Below, one piece after another: positions 13,931-20,959 of a stretch of 21,752 nt of DNA. Position numbers and translations under genes: made by a program. The stretch comes from an uncultured Eubacterium sp. GTDB lineage: Bacteria > Bacillota > Clostridia > Oscillospirales > Acutalibacteraceae. The stretch's first letter is position 1. Each line of letters opens with the position of its first letter. The notes below the pieces were generated by a model. That model did not search any database. It saw only the letters and a program-made list of their open reading frames with translations, and was not told where the DNA came from. The stretch covers positions 1 through 21,752 of the forward strand of contig CABQCC010000013.1 in NCBI GenBank assembly GCA_902462495.1, given 5' to 3'.

Positions 13931-14437
13931 TTATTCGCTGTCGGAATTTTCTTCCTGAGCGGATTCAACAATTGTGCCGAGCAAGTCGGTCAAAGATTTT
14001 GTTTCGATTCTGTCAACCTTGCCGTATTCTGTTGTTTGGTTGTTGTCGGAAAGCATACCGTTTTCCTGCACGATTGTCATAGTGAGGGTCTTTTTGTCAA
14101 CAGAAATTTTGTAAACAACGGTGCTGTCGCTTGATGGGTTTGAGAGTGTAAGCTCGTCACCTTTAAGTGAATAGTCGCCCTTAAATGAAAATGTGCTGAA
14201 GTAGCTTTCGTATGTACCGTCATCAAAAAACTCATACGCAGAGCTTCTTGATTGGTTTTGCCATTTGCCGACAAGCAATTCGGAATTGTTTGTTGAAAAT
14301 GTTGATGAAACCATTTGAATTGGGTTGATTCTTTCAACGGCGCAGTAAATTCCCGACGGAATCAATGTCATTGTCAAAATGCTGAAGATGATGACAAATA
14401 TAACTTTGCCTGCTCCTGATTTTTTATTTGTTGCCAT
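13931..14437 (-). CDS. Membrane-anchored lipocalin-like protein of unknown function
   Basis: A 168-residue protein. A basic N-terminus (MATNKKSGAGK) leads into one hydrophobic helix at about 11-33, an uncleaved anchor or signal. The outer part, residues 54-125, follows the pattern of small calycin-like clostridial domains (compare DUF5640): LLVGKWQNQ, YEFFDDGTYESYF, FKGDYSLKGDELTLSNP, then VVYKISVDKKTLTMTI, reading as consecutive beta-hairpins. An acidic, Ser/Glu-rich tail closes it. The ATG is two bases after the prs stop, so it is cotranscribed with prs and probably translationally coupled, with AAAGGA inside the last prs codons. I see no functional link to PRPP synthesis. No convincing terminator follows before spoIIID. 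Confidence 0.75.
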   Translation of the reverse strand: MATNKKSGAGKVIFVIIFSILTMTLIPSGIYCAVERINPIQMVSSTFSTNNSELLVGKWQNQSRSSAYEFFDDGTYESYFSTFSFKGDYSLKGDELTLSNPSSDSTVVYKISVDKKTLTMTIVQENGMLSDNNQTTEYGKVDRIETKSLTDLLGTIVESAQEENSDSE

Positions 14438-14439
14438 AA

Positions 14440-15615
14440 TTATTTAAGTCCTTTTTTCTTAAGTAATGAATCAATTTTGTTTGAGTTGTCAAGAAGTGAA
14501 GATACAGACAAATCGTGATTGATTGTGTCAAGGAAGTATGCAAGATACTTTGAAAGTTCAACGCTTTCGTACCAATCTCTTGAAAGAAGCTCAGGTGATT
14601 GATAAACACCGTTTGTAGTAAATACTTTTTCAAAAACGCCGTCCTCGTGTGCCTTGTCAAAAATCTCAAGACCGTTGCAGAAAAGTCCAAATGCAGTGCA
14701 GACAAAAATTCTCTTTGCTTTGAGTTCCTTGAGTTTCTTTGCAACTTCAAGCATACTTTCGCCTGAAGAAATCATATCGTCAACAATGATGATGTCCTTG
14801 CCCTCAACGCTGTCACCAAGGTACTGATGTGCAACAATCGGGTTTCTGCCGTTTACAACTCTTGTATAGTCTCTTCTCTTGTAGAACATACCGAGGTTTA
14901 CACCAAGCTGTGTTGCAAAGTAAATACATCTGTGCATTGCACCCTCGTCAGGTGAAATAATCATAAGGTGGTTAGGGTCAACCGACAAATCGTCAACATT
15001 GTTAACAATTGCCTTAATCATCTGGTATGTAGGCATAACATTTTCAAATGACTTGTGAGGAATTGAGTTTTGAACTCTTTGGTCGTGAGCGTCAAAAGTG
15101 ATGATGTTTTCAACACCCAATGATGTAAGCTCCTGCAAAGCCATAGCACAGTCAAGTGATTCACGGGATGAACGCTTGTGCTGTCTGCCTTCATAAAGCA
15201 TAGGCATAATAACATTGATTCTCTTTGCCTTGCTTGATGCTGCCGAGATAACTCTCTTTAAATCCGAGAAATGGTCGTCCGGTGATTTTGGAACATCCAT
15301 TCCGTACATATTGTATGTAACGCTGTAATTGAAGCAGTCTACAATGATGTAAAGGTCGTAGCCTCTGATTGAGTCGTTGATAACTGCTTTGCCCTCACCT
15401 GAACCGAATCTTGCAATAGATGTGTCGATAAGGTATGAGTCCCTTTGATAACCGTAAAAGGCAATGTTTTCCTTGTGTGCGGCAGCCTGCTCGGCTCTCC
15501 ACTTAACAAGGTAATTATCAATCTTTTGTGCGAGTCCTTCTGTACCCGGCAAAGCGATAATTCCCAATGGTCCGTAAGGGATTGTTTGTACTTCTTCTGC
15601 TGTGATTCTTGGCAT
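14440..15615 (-). CDS. prs: Ribose-phosphate pyrophosphokinase (PRPP synthetase), long form
   Basis: Transfers pyrophosphate from ATP to ribose 5-phosphate, giving PRPP for nucleotide, His and Trp synthesis. Motifs are present in order: MPMLYEGRQHKRSSRE (138-152, the ATP loop YxxxRQ-K), FDAHDQRVQNSIP (174-186, in place of the usual DLHxxQIQGFF) and the PRPP loop DIIIVDDMISSGES (274-287). At 391 residues it is about 75 longer than the classical 310-320-residue enzyme, with extra sequence at the N-terminus (an insertion around 40-80) and a C-terminal tail. It represents the divergent long Prs type seen in some clostridia; activity is likely but allosteric behaviour may differ. GAGAGGAG precedes the ATG. 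Upstream are a sigma-E-like match and a split inverted repeat. A paralogous normal-length prs elsewhere cannot be excluded. Confidence 0.88.
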   Translation of the reverse strand: MPRITAEEVQTIPYGPLGIIALPGTEGLAQKIDNYLVKWRAEQAAAHKENIAFYGYQRDSYLIDTSIARFGSGEGKAVINDSIRGYDLYIIVDCFNYSVTYNMYGMDVPKSPDDHFSDLKRVISAASSKAKRINVIMPMLYEGRQHKRSSRESLDCAMALQELTSLGVENIITFDAHDQRVQNSIPHKSFENVMPTYQMIKAIVNNVDDLSVDPNHLMIISPDEGAMHRCIYFATQLGVNLGMFYKRRDYTRVVNGRNPIVAHQYLGDSVEGKDIIIVDDMISSGESMLEVAKKLKELKAKRIFVCTAFGLFCNGLEIFDKAHEDGVFEKVFTTNGVYQSPELLSRDWYESVELSKYLAYFLDTINHDLSVSSLLDNSNKIDSLLKKKGLK

Positions 15616-15633
15616 TTTAAAAATACTCCTCTC

Positions 15634-15662
15634 AATTTATGCTTACATTTTACAACATATTA
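15634..15662 (-). promoter_or_regulatory. Possible sigma-E-like promoter before prs
   Basis: On the minus strand TAATATG (15656-15662) is followed after 14 bases by CATAAATT (15634-15641), the same -10 as the spoIIIA promoter. The expected start point would fall inside the prs ribosome site, which weakens the case. A vegetative alternative (TTTATT, 17 bases, TAAAAT at 15647-15652) overlaps it. Confidence 0.3.
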
Positions 15663-15721
15663 CACCAAAAATAAACACTTAAATAATATTTTTAATATAA
15701 ATATTTATTTGAGGGTGTAAT
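15659..15721. repeat. Widely spaced inverted repeat upstream of prs
   Basis: ATTACACC (15659-15666) and GGTGTAAT (15714-15721) are perfect 8-base inverted copies 47 bases apart, around very AT-rich DNA. The inner arm overlaps the promoter region of prs. The roughly 55-base centre-to-centre spacing, about five helical turns, would suit looping by a dimeric regulator, but chance is possible. Confidence 0.4.
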
Positions 15722-15754
15722 GAATTTTTATATATAATCAACAAAACCGTTGAA

Positions 15755-18700
15755 TTATAGCTGTTCCTGTGCTTTTTTCGACTTTTTCATTCGTTTTAAC
15801 AATTCGTAGCCGAACACACCCACCCAAGCGGCGGCAGATATTGGCAAGCCGTAGGTCAAACCCTTTGGAGAGTAAACAAGTTTGATTTTGTGCTTGCCTT
15901 GCTTGATTGTTGAGGCAAGTTGACTTTCGCCGATTTCAAAGGTCTTTACTTCGTGACCGTCAATATAAATCTTCCAGCCCTCGTCATAAGGTATTGATGT
16001 GTACAAATAACCGTCATATCCTGCATTTATTGTGCCCTCAAGCTTTGTGTCGCTGTGCTTTTCAATGTTCATTTGACCGAGCGACAGCATTTCGTATGCG
16101 GACTCAAGCACGGTGTCGTCAATATTATAAGCATAGATGTTGAACGATGCACTCGAAGATGTGATTCCGTTCAAATTAAGAATTGCCTTGATTTCGTCAC
16201 CTGCTTTGTGGTATCCGAGGTCAAGAATATACGGCTCAACAATGCTTTGATAGGTTGTCTTTGTTCCGTCACTCCAATAGTAATTTATGTTTTCGATTTC
16301 GTTTGATGTAACATAAATATACACATTTCCGTCTTTTACGGATTTGAACAAAACATCCACGCTTGCACCCGTGTTTTCTTCAATGTCGTCAACGAAGAAC
16401 GCTCCGTTTTGATTTACTTCTTCACAAGTTGCATTGTAGCTTTCTGTTCCCGTGTATTCAACAGGCACAAATACATTGCTGACGCCTGTTGCCTTGTCAA
16501 TCAAATCTTCCTGAACTTCAAACGGATTGCCCTCAATGTCGTTCCAATTTTCAAGGGATTTTGATGCAACAAATGCAATCGGCAGGCTGTATTTGTTTTC
16601 ATAAACGGAGGTTTTTGATGTATCTTTTGTTGTGTAAATCTTTTTGTAATAATTTTCTGACAAATCAAGACTGCTTGAATCTTTGATTAGATATTTTATT
16701 GCGTACATCATATTGTACACAGGGGTTTGGGTGTTGTAGGTGTATGAGTTTATTCTGTTGCCAAACATACCGAGGTTGTATTGCGTTTGACTGTATTCCT
16801 GATACGCCATTGATGAAAAGGCTGAAATGCCGTTGTAGTTGTAAATACAAGGGTCCATACGAGTGTTGAGATAGGTTAACTCTGTTCTGTAAAAACCTTT
16901 GTCTTTTTCTTTGAGATAATTCACGGCGTCTGCCATCGTGTCCATCTTTTCAACATACGGAGTTTGCTCTTGAGTAAACAAATACGACTTGCTGTCGCCG
17001 ACAATTACCTCGCAAAATGTCATACAAACAATCGTAAGACCGATTACGAATTTTGAAAAGTTTTCTTTCTTTATAACGAGCAGAACGAGTGTCCACACGA
17101 TTATGAAAATCAACGAAACATAGATTGTAAAACCGCTGATTTTGTTTGTTGGATTTTTTTGGAAATAGAGAACAAGAAAAATGAACGCAATTCCTGTAAT
17201 CATAACATCCCTGTATTCAATTCCTTTGAAGTTCATCAATCCTCTAAAGGACATAACAAGCAAAATGAACACATAAAGGAACGAATATCTGAACGGCAAA
17301 TCGTTCGGCATATGGAATGCGTGCCATATAAAGTCAAGAATATTGCAATCAAAACTTACAATGAAAAACAAAAGCAGGAATATATATGACGCTTTTTCCT
17401 TGAGTCCGATTTTTTTGTTGACAAGATACATCGGCAACAGCATTGCAGGCAAAATTCCGCAATAGATGTTTGGCAAAACATCTTCGCCCGATGAACGGAT
17501 TGTTGTTTCCAATCCTGTAAGATGAGATGACAGCATATCAATCAAGTTGAAATTCTGCTCAAATGTTGACGGAAAACTGTCTGAAGTTGCCGAACATGAT
17601 TGCAAAATGAAATAAATCGGAAGCAAGAAGCAGGCACAAAGCATACCCACAAACAGTGAACTAAAGCCGAATTTAACAACGCTCATAACAAATCTGTTGT
17701 TGAAAAATTCTTTTATAGGTTTTTGCTTTTCGCAGTAAATATCGATTTTTGCGGAAAAATCCTTCTTTGCAATAAAGTAAACAAAAAAGTACAAAACCGA
17801 GAAAATGCAGGTCATATATCCGATGTAGTATGAACTGAACAGAAGAACGGACAGCGACAAAATATATCGCTTGCATTTGCCTTTGTTGATTATGTCCTCA
17901 ATTCCGAGAGCCACAAGAGGCAACCAAATCATACCGTCAACCCACATAATGTTCCAGTAGTACGCAAGGAAGTAGCCCGAAAAAGCATAGAATACGCCAA
18001 ACGAAGCGGAAACATACGAATGTGCATCAAAACTTCTTTTGAGGAAATATGTGAATGTTCCGGCAGACAAAACACCTTTGACGATAACCAAAAATGTAAT
18101 TGCATAGCCTATTTGATTTTTGTCAAACAAGAAAATCAAGAATGAAAACGGACTTGACAGATAGTTGAAATAATTGCCTAAAAAGCTTGAACCGCCGCCC
18201 GATTCCCAAGAATATAGAAAACTCTTGAAATCAGTCACTCTGTCATATAATTCCACAAAAAGCGGTCCGTACTGGTGGTAGAGGTCCATTCTCAAAACCG
18301 TCATATCTCCAAACGGAAACATCTTGAATATCATAAATACAAAAAGTATTCCGATAGTAGCAAGACACATTGACAATAACACAAATCTGTTTGCAAAAAA
18401 CGAATGATACAACTTTGTGTCACCGTCTTTTTCTGCTTTTTCGGTGTTATCAAAAACAATCAGTCTGTCAAAATAAAGATTGAACACAAATATAAGAATT
18501 GCCGAAAAAATGTACACAAGCATTTTGCTCATATTGAGCATATCATTCAGCGTGAAATCAAGTATTTTGAAAAATCCGAAGTCAACAACACACCTAAATA
18601 AATATGCCAATGCCTGTTTCAACGGTTTTGAATTTATGCTTTTTGCAAAGACAAACTTTTTTTCGCAAAAAAATAAACCAAGCATAACTGCAACAAAGGA

Positions 18701-18862
18701 TACCGACATCGCAATTCCTGCCGATAAACCAAAGCCCTTGAGCATCTGCTTAATTATCAAAAAAACAACCGTCCCGATTGAATACACAAGACTGTATACA
18801 ACCGTTTGTGCGTTGAATATTCTATTTGTTTTAATTATATTTCCTGATTTGGTAATGTCCAT
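15755..18862 (-). CDS. YfhO-family membrane protein (GT-C type) with GtrA-like N-terminus
   Basis: A 1035-residue polytopic membrane protein. Residues 20-150 form four helices with the pattern of the GtrA family (including FFCEKKFVFAKS before the third), a lipid-linked sugar flippase-like module. From about 160 on it is a typical YfhO protein: an acidic first outer loop with GDMTVLRMDLYHQYGPLFVE, then SWESGGGSSFLGNYFNYLSSP, about ten more helices to about 640, and a long outer beta-rich domain ending in GYLYTSIPYDEGWKIYIDG and a last helix near 1000-1020. In Bacillus and Listeria, YfhO-type proteins are tied to glycosylation of wall or lipoteichoic acids using a lipid-linked sugar. Fusion to a GtrA-like module would join delivery and use of that sugar. 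AGGTG lies five bases before the ATG. It is divergent from spoIIIA. Only a weak hairpin follows the stop. Confidence 0.88.
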   Translation of the reverse strand: MDITKSGNIIKTNRIFNAQTVVYSLVYSIGTVVFLIIKQMLKGFGLSAGIAMSVSFVAVMLGLFFCEKKFVFAKSINSKPLKQALAYLFRCVVDFGFFKILDFTLNDMLNMSKMLVYIFSAILIFVFNLYFDRLIVFDNTEKAEKDGDTKLYHSFFANRFVLLSMCLATIGILFVFMIFKMFPFGDMTVLRMDLYHQYGPLFVELYDRVTDFKSFLYSWESGGGSSFLGNYFNYLSSPFSFLIFLFDKNQIGYAITFLVIVKGVLSAGTFTYFLKRSFDAHSYVSASFGVFYAFSGYFLAYYWNIMWVDGMIWLPLVALGIEDIINKGKCKRYILSLSVLLFSSYYIGYMTCIFSVLYFFVYFIAKKDFSAKIDIYCEKQKPIKEFFNNRFVMSVVKFGFSSLFVGMLCACFLLPIYFILQSCSATSDSFPSTFEQNFNLIDMLSSHLTGLETTIRSSGEDVLPNIYCGILPAMLLPMYLVNKKIGLKEKASYIFLLLFFIVSFDCNILDFIWHAFHMPNDLPFRYSFLYVFILLVMSFRGLMNFKGIEYRDVMITGIAFIFLVLYFQKNPTNKISGFTIYVSLIFIIVWTLVLLVIKKENFSKFVIGLTIVCMTFCEVIVGDSKSYLFTQEQTPYVEKMDTMADAVNYLKEKDKGFYRTELTYLNTRMDPCIYNYNGISAFSSMAYQEYSQTQYNLGMFGNRINSYTYNTQTPVYNMMYAIKYLIKDSSSLDLSENYYKKIYTTKDTSKTSVYENKYSLPIAFVASKSLENWNDIEGNPFEVQEDLIDKATGVSNVFVPVEYTGTESYNATCEEVNQNGAFFVDDIEENTGASVDVLFKSVKDGNVYIYVTSNEIENINYYWSDGTKTTYQSIVEPYILDLGYHKAGDEIKAILNLNGITSSSASFNIYAYNIDDTVLESAYEMLSLGQMNIEKHSDTKLEGTINAGYDGYLYTSIPYDEGWKIYIDGHEVKTFEIGESQLASTIKQGKHKIKLVYSPKGLTYGLPISAAAWVGVFGYELLKRMKKSKKAQEQL

Positions 18863-18902
18863 ATAGCACCTAAATTAAATATTTTTTATTTATTTTAACA
18901 TA

Positions 18903-18908
18903 TTATAT
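18903..18908 (-). promoter_or_regulatory. Possible -10 element for the yfhO-type gene
   Basis: TATAAT on the minus strand, about 40 bases before the gene start. There is no good -35 at 17 bases, so this is a tentative call. Confidence 0.35.
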
Positions 18909-18947
18909 GTCTTTCTTCAATCCATTTTTATATTTTTAACTTCTTTG

Positions 18948-18976
18948 TAATATTTTTTTCAGGCGGTTCATAAATT
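18948..18976 (+). promoter_or_regulatory. Sigma-E promoter of the spoIIIA operon
   Basis: TAATATT (18948-18954, seven of seven to KMATATT), a 14-base spacer, and CATAAATT (18969-18976, six of eight to CATACAAT). Sigma-E is the known driver of spoIIIA in Bacillus. The start point would lie near 18983, downstream of the ATG at 18980, which favours TTG 18992 as the first codon of spoIIIAA. Confidence 0.7.
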
Positions 18977-18991
18977 TTTATGGGTGATAGC

Positions 18992-19981
18992 TTGAAAGTT
19001 TTTGATTATGTAAAAAAATATTTGCCCCTTGATGTTGTTAAAACGCTTGATAATTTGAATTCATCTCAGCAGCAGGGAATAACCGAAATTCGTATCCGTC
19101 GCAATATGCCCGTAACCTTTGTGATTGATAATCGGATAAAATTTGCGGACAGGTTTTGCCAAACATTGGCTGTTCTTCCGAGAGAACCTTTGATAATATT
19201 TTCGCCTGAATTTGATGATATGTTCAATCGTTTGTGTTCGTATTCCGTTTACAGCAATATGACGAATTTGAAAAACGGATATGTAACCCTTGAAAACGGT
19301 TCTCGTGTCGGCGTTTGTTCAACGGCTGTTTATGAGGATAACGATTTGGTGTCGGTTAAGGATGTCACATCGGTCAATATTCGAATACCTCGTCAGGCGG
19401 TTGGTTGCAGTCGTGATATTATCAATAAAGTTTTTGCAAACGGTGTGTGCAGTGTTTTGGTTGCAGGCAAGCCGTCAAGCGGAAAAACAACGCTTTTGCG
19501 TGATATGGCAAGAGAAATTTCAAACGGCATAAACGGTGCGTACAAAAAGGTTGTTGTGATTGACGAACGAAATGAGATTGCAGGTAAGATTGGTGACGAA
19601 TTTACGCTTGATGTCGGATTGAACACCGATGTGATAACGGGTTTTGCAAAACCAAAGGCAATAGAAAATGCAATCCGAACAATGTCACCGCAGGTCATTG
19701 TCTGCGACGAAATTTCAGCGCCGAGAGAGCTTGACAGTATTCGCTTCGGTTTTGCTTGCGGTGTAAATTATCTGCTGTCCGTTCACATCGGCAAACAGCA
19801 GGATTTGTACACCAAACCGATTGTTCGCCTTATGCTTTCAATGGGAGAATTTGAAAAAATAATTTTGCTCAACGAGGATTATTCGGCAAAAATTCTTGAT
19901 GCACGGGAGATACTGAATGAAATTCATAGGCGTAGTAATAATAGTTGCGTCATCATTGACGATGGGAATTTATATGAGTAA
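18992..19981 (+). CDS. spoIIIAA: Stage III sporulation protein AA (secretion ATPase-like)
   Basis: The ATPase of the SpoIIIA-SpoIIQ channel that links mother cell and forespore; related to type II/IV secretion ATPases. The protein has 329 residues from this start. It contains the Walker A loop VAGKPSSGKTTLLRD near residue 160, a Walker B-like VVVIDERNEIAG near 190, and the family segments MSPQVIVCDEIS and SVHIGK. The start chosen is TTG 18992 with GGGTGAT at 18982-18988 as ribosome site. An in-frame ATG at 18980 would add four residues, but it lies at or before the predicted sigma-E transcription start and has only a distant AGGCGG. The end overlaps spoIIIAB by 65 bases in another frame. It is the first gene of the operon, divergent from the yfhO-type gene. 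Confidence 0.94.
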   Translation: MKVFDYVKKYLPLDVVKTLDNLNSSQQQGITEIRIRRNMPVTFVIDNRIKFADRFCQTLAVLPREPLIIFSPEFDDMFNRLCSYSVYSNMTNLKNGYVTLENGSRVGVCSTAVYEDNDLVSVKDVTSVNIRIPRQAVGCSRDIINKVFANGVCSVLVAGKPSSGKTTLLRDMAREISNGINGAYKKVVVIDERNEIAGKIGDEFTLDVGLNTDVITGFAKPKAIENAIRTMSPQVIVCDEISAPRELDSIRFGFACGVNYLLSVHIGKQQDLYTKPIVRLMLSMGEFEKIILLNEDYSAKILDAREILNEIHRRSNNSCVIIDDGNLYE

Positions 19982-20369
19982 TTCGATAAAAAAGAAAATC
20001 AATTTATGCCGTGCGTTGATTGACATCACAAATTATATCTTGCCCGAAATAAAGCTCAAACAAACATCACCGTGCGAAATTCTTGCAAGTGAACGGCTGA
20101 AAACACTTGATTTTGTGGGACAAGATATGCTCTTTGCCGAGCAAAAAGCCAAAACTCCGCTCAATGATGAGGAAAACGAAGTGATAGGACATTTCTTTTA
20201 TTCGCTTGGCAAATTCGATGTTCAAAATCAAATCAAGCAAATTGAGTTTTTTAAGGAATATATGTTGTCGGCTATGCATAAATATGAAGAGGAGTACAAG
20301 TCAAAATCAAAAATTTATGTCAGCGTCGGATTTTCGTTTGGCACGGTAATAGCGTTGGTATTAATTTAG
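19917..20369 (+). CDS. spoIIIAB: Stage III sporulation protein AB
   Basis: A 150-residue membrane protein of the SpoIIIA complex, needed for forespore gene expression and survival after engulfment. In fold it resembles GspF-type platform proteins of type II secretion. Helix 1 is at residues 3-20 (FIGVVIIVASSLTMGIY). A central soluble helical part carries the family pattern RALIDITNYILPEIKLKQTSPCEI, and a final helix is at 135-150. The ATG lies inside the end of spoIIIAA, with GGGAG eight bases upstream. The 65-base overlap is long for two consecutive genes, but both ends look genuine. Confidence 0.92.
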   Translation: MKFIGVVIIVASSLTMGIYMSNSIKKKINLCRALIDITNYILPEIKLKQTSPCEILASERLKTLDFVGQDMLFAEQKAKTPLNDEENEVIGHFFYSLGKFDVQNQIKQIEFFKEYMLSAMHKYEEEYKSKSKIYVSVGFSFGTVIALVLI

Positions 20370-20381
20370 AGGTGTAACATT

Positions 20382-20576
20382 GTGGAAGTGAATTTTATTT
20401 TTAAAATAGCGGCAATCGGGATAATCGTTGCTGTGCTCAATACCTTGCTTGTTCGTTCGGGGCGTGATGACCAGGCAATGCTCACAACTCTTGCTGGTGT
20501 CATAGTCGTTCTTATGATGCTCATTCCGCAGATTAAAGAACTGTTTTCAACAGTCAAATCTCTGTTTAATTTGTAG
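20382..20576 (+). CDS. spoIIIAC: Stage III sporulation protein AC
   Basis: A 64-residue protein with two membrane helices (about 5-23 and 33-50) joined by a polar turn RSGRDDQA, the standard SpoIIIAC size and layout. It is a small integral subunit of the SpoIIIA channel complex. It starts with GTG; AGAGGTG seven bases upstream overlaps the spoIIIAB stop. spoIIIAD begins two bases after its stop. Confidence 0.93.
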   Translation: MEVNFIFKIAAIGIIVAVLNTLLVRSGRDDQAMLTTLAGVIVVLMMLIPQIKELFSTVKSLFNL

Positions 20577-20578
20577 CT

Positions 20579-20959
20579 ATGGTAAAGGTTATAGGTGTTT
20601 CGTTTTGCGTGCTGATGTGCAGTTTGATAGTCAGGGAGCATAACAGAAGTTTTGCAATTATATTGTCGGTTGCAGGCGGTGTTATTTCGTTTCTTGCAAT
20701 ATCGGACAAGGTGTCCGAACTGTATTCTGCTTTGATTCAACTTTCCGATACTGTTCCGTCAGGCGTTGCTTATGTCAGACTTATGCTAAAGGCACTTTTT
20801 ATTGTAATCATAACGCAGTTCACCGTGGATATTTGCAGGGATAACGGCGAAAATGCACTTGCTTCTCTTACCGAGATATCGGCAAAAGTGCTCGTGCTTT
20901 CCCTCGTTATGCCTCTGATAGAAGCGGTGATTTCAATGGTGGTAGGACTTGTCAAATGA
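20579..20959 (+). CDS. spoIIIAD: Stage III sporulation protein AD
   Basis: A 126-residue integral membrane subunit of the SpoIIIA complex, paralogous to SpoIIIAC in its first half. Hydrophobic helices are at about 3-18, 24-42, 65-84 and 100-124, with the family segment SGVAYVRLMLKALFIVIITQ and a charged loop RDNGENALASLTEISAK. The ATG follows the spoIIIAC stop after two bases, and no ribosome site is visible, so translation is probably coupled. The stop overlaps the spoIIIAE start as ATGA. Confidence 0.93.
   Translation: MVKVIGVSFCVLMCSLIVREHNRSFAIILSVAGGVISFLAISDKVSELYSALIQLSDTVPSGVAYVRLMLKALFIVIITQFTVDICRDNGENALASLTEISAKVLVLSLVMPLIEAVISMVVGLVK

Noticed and set aside
15729..15754. A terminator after the yfhO-type gene
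   Set aside because: The stem has five pairs (TCAAC/GTTGA) and is followed by mixed A and T rather than a T run.
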